Shown here piece by piece: positions 20,059 through 26,706 of a stretch of DNA of 64,000 nt; position 1 is the first letter of the stretch; each line of letters begins with the position of its first letter. The position numbers and the translations under genes were made by a program. This DNA comes from Rhodovulum sp. ES.010. Its GTDB lineage: Bacteria > Pseudomonadota > Alphaproteobacteria > Rhodobacterales > Rhodobacteraceae. The stretch lies in NCBI RefSeq assembly GCF_900142935.1, contig NZ_FSRS01000001.1, forward strand, positions 2,800,001 through 2,864,000, read 5' to 3'. The notes beneath the pieces were generated by a model. It saw nothing but the letters and a program-made list of their open reading frames with translations. It searched no databases and was not told where the DNA came from.

Positions 20059-20118
20059 ATGTCCTGTCTCACCATGTTGAGGCGGCCCGCGAGGCGGCCG
20101 CACCGAATCCAGCCATGA
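20059..20118 (+). CDS. Possible 19-codon upstream ORF coupled to rsfS
   Basis: ATG 20059 directly follows AGGAGGACA, the best Shine-Dalgarno match in this area, and encodes MSCLTMLRRPARRPHRIQP; its TGA (20116-20118) overlaps the rsfS ATG (20115) as ATGA. The peptide is basic and matches nothing I know. It may be a leader whose translation delivers ribosomes to rsfS, which has no good RBS of its own. Chance cannot be excluded. Confidence 0.35.
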   Translation: MSCLTMLRRPARRPHRIQP

Positions 20119-20480
20119 CGGCGCGGATTCCCGACGCGTCGAGCGAAGACCTGCTTGACCATATCCTCGCATCCCTTTCCGACGACAAGGCCGAAGACGT
20201 GATCACCATCGACCTGCGGGGCAAGTCGAGCATGGCCGACTACATGGTCATCTGCTCGGGCCGCTCCACCCGCCAGGTGTCGGCGATCTCGGAAAAGCTG
20301 AAGGACCGGCTCAAGGCCGACCTCGGCCGGGCCTCCAAGCTCGAAGGCAAGGACCAGGGCGACTGGGTGCTGGTCGACGCGGGCGACGTCATCGTCCACG
20401 TGTTCCGCCCCGAGGTGCGTGAATTCTACCAGCTCGAGAAGATGTGGCTGCCCGCGGGCGCCGCGACCGCCCGCGCCTGA
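20115..20480 (+). CDS. rsfS: Ribosome silencing factor RsfS
   Basis: Binds uL14 of the 50S subunit and blocks subunit joining in nutrient limitation. The 121-residue product has the family motifs: LLDHILASLSDDKAEDVITI, then the core GKSSMADYMVICSGRSTRQV and GDWVLVDAGDVIVHVFRPEVREFYQLEKMW. It abuts rlmH with no gap, a conserved pairing in bacteria. Its ATG has no clear RBS but overlaps the stop of a short ORF with a strong one. Confidence 0.95.
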   Translation: MTARIPDASSEDLLDHILASLSDDKAEDVITIDLRGKSSMADYMVICSGRSTRQVSAISEKLKDRLKADLGRASKLEGKDQGDWVLVDAGDVIVHVFRPEVREFYQLEKMWLPAGAATARA

Positions 20481-20951
20481 ATGCGCGTCCATGTCTGCGC
20501 CGTGGGCCGGCTCCGCGCCGGTCCCGAGCGCGACCTCGTTTCCGACTATGCGGCCCGGTTCGACCGCACCGGGCGCGGCCTCGGGCTCGGCCCGCTCGCC
20601 TTCGCCGAGGTCGAGGACCGGAAGGGCGGGGGACCGTCCGCCGAGGCGCGGCTTCTCGACCGGGCGATCCCCGACGGCGCGGCGCTCTGCGCGCTCGACG
20701 AACGCGGCAGGACCCTCTCCTCCCCGGACTTCGCGGCGCTGCTGGCCCGCTGGCGCGACACCGGCCGCCCGGCCGCGGCCTTCCTCATCGGCGGCGCCGA
20801 CGGGCTCGACCCGGACCTGGCCGCGCGGGCCGATACCCGGCTCTCGCTCGGCCCGATGGTCTGGCCGCACATGCTGGCCCGCGTGATGCTGGCCGAACAG
20901 CTATATCGCGCCGCCTCGATCCTCGCCGGCGCGCCCTATCACCGCGCCTGA
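20481..20951 (+). CDS. rlmH: 23S rRNA (pseudouridine-1915-N3) methyltransferase
   Basis: SPOUT-class SAM enzyme that methylates pseudouridine 1915 of 23S rRNA. The 156-residue product has the knot motifs LIGGADGLDPDL and the C-terminal SLGPMVWPHMLARVMLAEQLYRA; the end is LAGAPYHRA where most members have NHPYHR, a small deviation. Starts immediately after the rsfS stop, so it is co-translated with it. Confidence 0.95.
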   Translation: MRVHVCAVGRLRAGPERDLVSDYAARFDRTGRGLGLGPLAFAEVEDRKGGGPSAEARLLDRAIPDGAALCALDERGRTLSSPDFAALLARWRDTGRPAAAFLIGGADGLDPDLAARADTRLSLGPMVWPHMLARVMLAEQLYRAASILAGAPYHRA

Positions 20952-20952
20952 G

Positions 20953-20983
20953 CTTCTTCTGGCCCCAAATATCCCCTGCGGAG
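20953..20983 (-). repeat. Dispersed intergenic repeat, copy A
   Basis: On the minus strand this reads CTCCGCAGGGGATATTTG then GGCCAGAAGAAG, the same core (GGGGATATTT plus CCAGAAGAAG) as copies C, D and E. It lies 2 bases after the rlmH stop, in inverted orientation to that gene. Confidence 0.65.
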
Positions 20984-21062
20984 CGCGCGCCCGGGACGGG
21001 CGCGGTTGTCCTGCGGCCGTGCCCTGCCTAGAAGGGGCGCAACCGCAGAAAGGCCCGCACCG

Positions 21063-22583
21063 ATGTCCACACCGAAACCCGTCGTGCTTTGCATCCTCGA
21101 CGGCTGGGGTCTCGGCCCCACCCATGACGACAACGCCCCCGACCTGGCCGACACGCCGACGTTCGACCGCCTCATGGCGACCTGCCCGCATGCGACGCTC
21201 ACCACCCACGGCCCCGACGCGGGCCTGCCCCGCGGGCAGATGGGCAATTCCGAGGTCGGTCACACCAATATCGGCGCGGGCCGCGTGGTGGCGATGGACT
21301 TGGGCCAGATCGACCTGGCGATCGAGGAGGGCAGCTTCTTCGAGAACGCCGCGCTCAAGGACTTCATCGCCAAGGTGAAGGCCGCCGGCGGCACCGCGCA
21401 CCTGATGGGGCTCGTCTCCGACGGCGGCGTGCACGGCCATACCCGGCACATCCTCGCCGCCGCGCGCACCATCGCCGCGGCCGGCGTGCCCGTGACCTTG
21501 CACGCGATCACCGACGGGCGCGACGTGCCGCCGAAATCCGCCGATCGCTTCGTCGCGGATCTCGCCGCGGGGCTGCCCGACGGCGCGACCGTCGCCAGCG
21601 TGGTCGGCCGCTACTACGCCATGGACCGGGACAACCGCTGGGAGCGGGTGCAACTGGCCTATCACGCCATGGCGAACGGCCTCGGCGAAGAGGTCGAAAC
21701 GCCCGTGGAGGCGGTCACGGCGGCCTATGCCCGGGGCGAAACCGACGAGTTCATCGAGCCCTCGGTCATCGGCGACCCGCCCGGCATGAAGGACGGGGAC
21801 GGTCTTTTCTGCCTGAACTTCCGCGCCGACCGCGCCCGCGAGATCCTGCGCGCCTTCGCCCAGCCCGATTTCGACGCGTTCGAGACCGGCAAGCGCCCCG
21901 ACTTCTCGGCGCTGCTCGGGATGGTGGAATACTCCAGCGACCATAACCGCTGGATGCAGACGGTCTTTCCCAAGCGCGAGATCGTCAACACCCTGGGCGA
22001 ATGGGTCGCGAAACAGGGGCTGCGCCAGTTCCGCCTGGCCGAGACCGAGAAATACCCCCACGTCACCTTCTTGCTGAACGGCGGCAAGGAAGAGCCCGAG
22101 CAGGGCGAGGACCGCTTCATGCCGCCTTCGCCCAAGGTCGCCACCTACGACCTGCAGCCCGAGATGAGCGCGCGCGAGGTCACCGACAGGCTGGTCGAGG
22201 CGATCGGGCAGGGCTACGACCTGATCGTGGTGAACTATGCCAATCCCGACATGGTCGGCCATACTGGCGTTCTGGAGGCCGCGATGAAGGCCTGCGAGGC
22301 CGTGGACCGGGGACTTGGCCGCGCGCTGGAGGCGCTGGACCGCGCGGGGGGCGCGATGATCGTCACCGCCGACCACGGCAATTGCGAAACGATGGTCGAC
22401 CCCGAGACCGGCGGGCCGCACACCGCGCATACGCTGAACCCGGTGCCGGTGATCCTGGTCGGCGGCCCCGCGGGGGCCCGCCTGCGCGGCGGCCGGCTCT
22501 GCGACCTCGCGCCCACCGTTCTGGAGTTGATGGACTTGCCGAAACCGCCCGAAATGACCGGCGAAAGCCTGATCGAGACGTGA
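21063..22583 (+). CDS. gpmI: 2,3-bisphosphoglycerate-independent phosphoglycerate mutase
   Basis: Mn-dependent glycolytic enzyme interconverting 3- and 2-phosphoglycerate. The 506-residue product has the alkaline-phosphatase-superfamily sites: VLCILDGWGLG (metal Asp13), the phosphoserine in GQMGNSEVGHTNIGAGR (Ser63), TDGRDVPP, and VTADHGNCE near the C-terminus. ATG 21063 chosen from the family N-terminus. The TGA overlaps the GTG of the next gene (GTGA), so the EnvC-like gene is translationally coupled. Confidence 0.96.
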   Translation: MSTPKPVVLCILDGWGLGPTHDDNAPDLADTPTFDRLMATCPHATLTTHGPDAGLPRGQMGNSEVGHTNIGAGRVVAMDLGQIDLAIEEGSFFENAALKDFIAKVKAAGGTAHLMGLVSDGGVHGHTRHILAAARTIAAAGVPVTLHAITDGRDVPPKSADRFVADLAAGLPDGATVASVVGRYYAMDRDNRWERVQLAYHAMANGLGEEVETPVEAVTAAYARGETDEFIEPSVIGDPPGMKDGDGLFCLNFRADRAREILRAFAQPDFDAFETGKRPDFSALLGMVEYSSDHNRWMQTVFPKREIVNTLGEWVAKQGLRQFRLAETEKYPHVTFLLNGGKEEPEQGEDRFMPPSPKVATYDLQPEMSAREVTDRLVEAIGQGYDLIVVNYANPDMVGHTGVLEAAMKACEAVDRGLGRALEALDRAGGAMIVTADHGNCETMVDPETGGPHTAHTLNPVPVILVGGPAGARLRGGRLCDLAPTVLELMDLPKPPEMTGESLIET

Positions 22584-23725
22584 CCCCCCTGCGCCCGCTC
22601 CTGATGTGTCTCGCGCTCGCGGCCCAGCCGGCGGGCGCCCGGGGCGATCCGGCGGAAACTGCGCGCGCCGCGGCCGAGGCGCTGCGCGAGGCCGGCCGGT
22701 CGCTCGAGGCGGTCGACAGCGCGGGCGACCGGGTCGCGGCGCTGACCCGCACGATCCGCGCCTACGAGGCGGGTCTCGCCGCCCTGCGCGAGGGCTTGCG
22801 GCGCGCGGCGCTGCGCGAACAGGTGGTCGCGGCGACCCTGGACGCGCGCGAGGCAGAGGTCTCGCGGCTCTTGGGGGCGCTGCTGGCCCTGCCGCACAGC
22901 CCCGACACGATGATGGTTCACCCGGCCGGGCCGCTGGGGACCGCCCGTGCGGGCATGCTCCTGGGCGAGGTCGCGCCGGTCCTGCAGGCCGAGGCCGATG
23001 TGCTGGCGGCCGAACTGCGCGAAGTGGCGCTGATGCGCGCGCTGCAGGAAAGCGCCGCCGACAGCCTGGCCGAAGGCCTCGCCGGCGTGCAGCGGGCGCG
23101 CACGGACCTTTCCCAGGCGATGTCCGAGCGGCGCGACCTGCCGCGCCGCCTGGCCGCCGATCCCGGCGCCCTGCGCAGATTGCTCGAAAGCAGCGACACG
23201 CTGGACGGGTTCGCCGCCGGGCTCGCCGAGATGCCGGGCAGCGCGCCCGAGGCGATCGCCTCGGCCGATTTCGGCGCGCTGCGGGGGCGGGTTCCGCTGC
23301 CCGTCGCCGGCAGCGCGCTGCGCGGCTTCGACGAGCCGGACGCGGCCGGCATCGCGCGGCCCGGCCTGGTGCTGGCCACCCGGCCGCTTGCGCTGGTCAC
23401 CACCCCGGTTCCCGCCACGATCCGCTATCGGGGGCCTTTGCTCGACTACGGAAATGTGATGATTCTGGAGCCCGCGGAGGACTACCTGCTGGTTCTGGCG
23501 GGCCTGTCGCAGGTCTATGGTGACGCCGGAGACGTCCTGACCGCGGGCAGTCCGGTCGGGCTGATGGGCGGCGCGGACCCGGAGGCGGCCGCGTTTCTCG
23601 ACGCCGCGTCAGATCGTGGTGGCGACGTGCGGACGGAAACGCTTTATATGGAACTGAGACAGGGCGGCAGCCCCGTGGACCCGACACCGTGGTTCGCGAC
23701 AGACCAAGGATTGAGGAAGCCATGA
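22580..23725 (+). CDS. EnvC-like murein hydrolase activator with degenerate LytM domain
   Basis: Predicted periplasmic protein of 381 residues: signal peptide (MTPLRPLLMCLALAAQPAGA), a long coiled-coil (about residues 25-220, Ala/Glu/Arg-rich heptads), then a LytM/M23-like domain ending TLYMELRQGGSPVDPTPWF. Active M23 peptidases carry HXXXD and HXH zinc ligands; here the positions equivalent to HLHFEVR read TLYMELR and the first His is also missing. As in E. coli EnvC the domain should therefore activate amidases rather than cut. Start is GTG 22580, overlapping the gpmI stop; the stop overlaps the ctpA ATG. Confidence 0.88.
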   Translation: MTPLRPLLMCLALAAQPAGARGDPAETARAAAEALREAGRSLEAVDSAGDRVAALTRTIRAYEAGLAALREGLRRAALREQVVAATLDAREAEVSRLLGALLALPHSPDTMMVHPAGPLGTARAGMLLGEVAPVLQAEADVLAAELREVALMRALQESAADSLAEGLAGVQRARTDLSQAMSERRDLPRRLAADPGALRRLLESSDTLDGFAAGLAEMPGSAPEAIASADFGALRGRVPLPVAGSALRGFDEPDAAGIARPGLVLATRPLALVTTPVPATIRYRGPLLDYGNVMILEPAEDYLLVLAGLSQVYGDAGDVLTAGSPVGLMGGADPEAAAFLDAASDRGGDVRTETLYMELRQGGSPVDPTPWFATDQGLRKP

Positions 23726-25056
23726 AGAGATTTGCGATGGCCGCGCTCGGCGGCACCCTGGCCGGAGCGCTGATGGCCACCCAGGTGGCCGGACCGCTCA
23801 TCGCACAGGAGGCGAACCGCAAGAACTCGGTTTACGAGCAGCTCGACCTCTTCGGCGACGTGTTCGAACGCATCCGCGCGCAATATGTCGAGGAGGTCGA
23901 CGAGTCCGAACTGATCGAGGCCGCGATCAACGGCATGCTGACCTCGCTCGACCCGCATTCGAGCTACCTGCCGCCGCGGGATTTCGACGACATGCAGGTG
24001 CAGACCCGCGGCGAATTCGGGGGCTTGGGCATCGAGGTCACGCAGGAAGAGGGCTTCGTCAAGGTCGTCTCGCCGATCGACGACACGCCGGCCGACGAGG
24101 CGGGCATCGAGGCGGGCGACTTCATCACCCATGTCGACGGCGAGAGCGTCCTGGGCCTGACGCTGGACGAGGCGGTGGACCTGATGCGCGGCCCGGTGGG
24201 CAGCGAGATCGTCATCACCGTGGTGCGCGAAGGCGTGGACGAGCCCTTCGACGTCAGCATCATCCGCGACACGATCAAGCTGACGGCGGTGCGCTCGCGC
24301 ATCCAGGGCGACACGGTCGTGCTGCGAATCACCACCTTCAACGACCAGACCTTCACGAACCTCGAGGAGGAATGGGAGAACTCCGTCGAGGAACTCGGCG
24401 GGATGGAGAACGTCAACGGCGTCGTGCTCGACCTGCGCAACAACCCCGGCGGCCTGCTGCCCCAGGCGATCAAGGTCTCCGACGCCTTCCTCGAGGCCGG
24501 CGAGATCGTCTCGACCCGCGGGCGCGACCCGCAGGACAGCGACCGCTACAACGCCAGCAAGGGCGACATCACCGACGGGAAACCCCTGGTGGTTCTGATC
24601 AACGGCGGCTCGGCCTCGGCCTCGGAAATCGTCGCCGGCGCGCTCAAGGATCACCGCCGCGCGATCGTGGTGGGGACCAAGAGCTTCGGCAAGGGCTCGG
24701 TGCAGACCGTCATGCCGCTGAAGGGCGACGGCGCGATGCGCCTGACCACGGCGCGCTACTACACGCCGTCCGGCCGCTCGATCCAGGCGCTGGGCGTGTC
24801 GCCCGACATCGTGGTGGCCCAGCCCCCGCGCCGGCCCGCCGAGGAAGAGGAAAACGGCCCGGCGCTGCCCAGCCGCTCCGAGGCCGATCTGCGCGGCGCG
24901 CTCGACAATGACAGCATGACCGAGGACGAGCAGAAACAGGCCGAGGAAGAACTGCGCAAGGCCGAGGAAGCGGCGCAACTGCGCGAGGAGGACTACCAGC
25001 TCGCCTACGCGATCGACATCCTCAAGGGCTTCTCCGCGCTGGGACCGCAGGACTGA
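23722..25056 (+). CDS. ctpA: C-terminal processing peptidase, S41 family
   Basis: Periplasmic tail-specific serine protease of 444 residues. A signal/anchor segment occupies residues 1-29; the PDZ domain is about 95-180 (GGLGIEVTQEEGFVKVVSPI); the S41 core holds the Ser cluster NGGSASASEI (295-302) and the catalytic Lys in SFGKGSVQT (Lys324). The tail after about 370 is Glu-rich and probably helical. ATG 23722 overlaps the upstream stop by four bases (ATGA), so the EnvC-like protein and CtpA are coupled; both act on the cell wall or its hydrolases. Confidence 0.95.
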   Translation: MKRFAMAALGGTLAGALMATQVAGPLIAQEANRKNSVYEQLDLFGDVFERIRAQYVEEVDESELIEAAINGMLTSLDPHSSYLPPRDFDDMQVQTRGEFGGLGIEVTQEEGFVKVVSPIDDTPADEAGIEAGDFITHVDGESVLGLTLDEAVDLMRGPVGSEIVITVVREGVDEPFDVSIIRDTIKLTAVRSRIQGDTVVLRITTFNDQTFTNLEEEWENSVEELGGMENVNGVVLDLRNNPGGLLPQAIKVSDAFLEAGEIVSTRGRDPQDSDRYNASKGDITDGKPLVVLINGGSASASEIVAGALKDHRRAIVVGTKSFGKGSVQTVMPLKGDGAMRLTTARYYTPSGRSIQALGVSPDIVVAQPPRRPAEEEENGPALPSRSEADLRGALDNDSMTEDEQKQAEEELRKAEEAAQLREEDYQLAYAIDILKGFSALGPQD

Positions 25057-25098
25057 GGGGGCGGGGCCGGTCCTGCGCCGGCCCCCGAACACGCGCCG

Positions 25099-25587
25099 AT
25101 GCTGTCACCCGAAGAGATCGAGAAACTGCCCTACCGCCCCTGTGTCGGCGTGATGCTGGTGAATGCCGCGGGGCGCGTCTTCGTCGGCCAGCGCAAGGAC
25201 TGGCACGAACCGGCCTGGCAGATGCCGCAGGGCGGGATCGACGCGGGCGAAACCCCCGAAGAGGCCGCGCTGCGCGAGCTGTGGGAAGAGACCGGCGTGA
25301 CCGCCGATCTCGTCGAGGTGGTCGGCCGCACCGCGGACTGGGTCCATTACGACCTGCCGCCCGAGCTCATGGGCAAGATCTGGAAGGGCCGGTATCGCGG
25401 CCAGAAGCAGCTGTGGTTCCTGATGCGCTTTCTGGGCCGCGACGACCAGATCGAGATCGAGACCGCGCATCCCGAGTTCTCGGAATGGGCCTGGCTGGAG
25501 CCCGGCTACCTCGTCGAGAGCATCGTGCCCTTCAAGCGCGCGGTCTACGAGCGGGTGGTGGACGAGTTGTCGGGGTATCTGCGCTGA
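25099..25587 (+). CDS. rppH: RNA pyrophosphohydrolase (Nudix)
   Basis: Removes pyrophosphate from 5' ends of mRNA to start decay. The 162-residue product has [11 protein letters not shown] and [12 protein letters not shown] typical of RppH and a complete Nudix box at residues 45-67 (GG at 45, REL, EETGV). RWEX-type C-terminal features include [12 protein letters not shown] and [13 protein letters not shown]. It follows ctpA by 42 bases on the same strand. Confidence 0.95.
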   Translation: MLSPEEIEKLPYRPCVGVMLVNAAGRVFVGQRKDWHEPAWQMPQGGIDAGETPEEAALRELWEETGVTADLVEVVGRTADWVHYDLPPELMGKIWKGRYRGQKQLWFLMRFLGRDDQIEIETAHPEFSEWAWLEPGYLVESIVPFKRAVYERVVDELSGYLR

Positions 25588-25654
25588 CCGCGGGCGCTTG
25601 CCCCCGCGCCGGAAATCGCGCATTGAGCCGGGCACGCGTCTTCTGGAACGGACC

Positions 25655-26509
25655 ATGGCCGAGAAACTCGACACCCGCGCGGTGGGCCTCGATGCGGGGC
25701 TGTCCTTCATCCGCTGGCTGACCGGGGCGGAGAACCTGCATTACGGGCTCTGGACCGGCCTGGAGGTGACCGCGCAGAACCTGGGCCGGGCGCAGGCGGC
25801 CTATACCGACAAGCTGTTCTCCTACCTGCCCGAGGGGCGCCTGCGCATCCTCGACATCGGCGGCGGCGCGGGCGAAACGGCGGCCAAGCTGATCGCGCTG
25901 GGCCATGAGGTCGACATCGTGGTGCCGAGCGCCCTGCTGGCGGAGCGGTGCCGCGCGAACGCGCCCGCGGCGCGGGTGCATGAGATGCCGTTCGAGGATT
26001 TCGCCGCCGGGTCCCGGTTCGATCTTTGCCTGTTTTCCGAGAGTTTCCAGTATATCCCGCTGGCGGTCGCGCTCGACAAGGCCGCGGCCTTGCTGGCGCC
26101 CGGGGGGGAAATCCTGATCGCCGACTGCTTCCGCTCGGACGCCTACCGGAAGCGGCAGAAAATCCGTGCCGCCGGCGGCGGGCACCGGCTTTCGGCGATG
26201 CGCGCGGCCCTGGCCGAGCGACCGGTCGGGATCGTGGCCGAGGAGGACATCACCGGCGCGGTCGCCCCCTCGATCGATCTGGAGCAGGCGCTTTTCAACG
26301 TGGTCGGCCAGGCGATCGGTCGCGTCGATGCGGAACTCGCCGCGAAACGCCCGCGTGGGCGGTGGCTGCTGCGCCGCGCGCTGGGGGCGGTGCTGGGCGC
26401 GCGCCGGCGCGCGCGGCTGGCCGCGCGGCTGATGGGGCGGGAACGCACGGCGGAGGCGTTTTGCCGCGACAACCGCTACATGATCTTTCGCCTGCGCGCG
26501 CGTCCTTAG
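25655..26509 (+). CDS. Class I SAM-dependent methyltransferase
   Basis: Small-molecule methyltransferase of unknown substrate, 284 residues. Motif I is ILDIGGGAGETAAKLIALGH; the acidic post-I is VDIVVPS; motif II is FDLCLFSESFQYIPL and motif III LLAPGGEILIADCF. The N-terminal GAENLHYGLWTGLE segment (HYGLW) is the kind found in coclaurine/sterol-type methyltransferases. ATG 25655 chosen because it starts the conserved part. It stands alone between rppH and dnaE2. Confidence 0.85.
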   Translation: MAEKLDTRAVGLDAGLSFIRWLTGAENLHYGLWTGLEVTAQNLGRAQAAYTDKLFSYLPEGRLRILDIGGGAGETAAKLIALGHEVDIVVPSALLAERCRANAPAARVHEMPFEDFAAGSRFDLCLFSESFQYIPLAVALDKAAALLAPGGEILIADCFRSDAYRKRQKIRAAGGGHRLSAMRAALAERPVGIVAEEDITGAVAPSIDLEQALFNVVGQAIGRVDAELAAKRPRGRWLLRRALGAVLGARRRARLAARLMGRERTAEAFCRDNRYMIFRLRARP

Positions 26510-26573
26510 GCGGCGGTCCGGCCGCCATGCGGGGCGTGTCGGGTTTCGGCCTGGCTGGCGCCAGGCCGACCCG

Positions 26574-26623
26574 CCGGGGGGCGCTGCCCCCCGGACCCCC
26601 CGGAGTGTTTGAACCAAGAAGAA
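26574..26623 (+). repeat. Dispersed intergenic repeat, copy B, with hairpin
   Basis: A perfect 9-bp hairpin (26574-26582 with 26586-26594, loop GCT) is followed by ACCCCCCGGAGTGTTTGAA and CCAAGAAGAAG. The C-rich spacer, GTTT and AAGAAGAAG tail match the general plan of the other copies, with a diverged core. It follows the methyltransferase stop and may act as its terminator. Confidence 0.55.
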
Positions 26624-26675
26624 GACGGCAGGGGCGCGTGACGCGGCCAGGGGAGGCAGATCGGACTCCACGTGA

Positions 26676-26690
26676 GAACAAAACATGAAT
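26676..26690 (+). promoter_or_regulatory. LexA-like box in the dnaE2 promoter
   Basis: GAAC-N7-GAAT at 26676-26690, one base off the alphaproteobacterial SOS box GAAC-N7-GAAC. A TATACT at 26689-26694 could be the -10 element, so LexA bound here would block RNA polymerase. The start codon of dnaE2 lies 16 bases downstream. Confidence 0.55.
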
Positions 26691-26706
26691 ATACTGCCGA
26701 CTCGTC

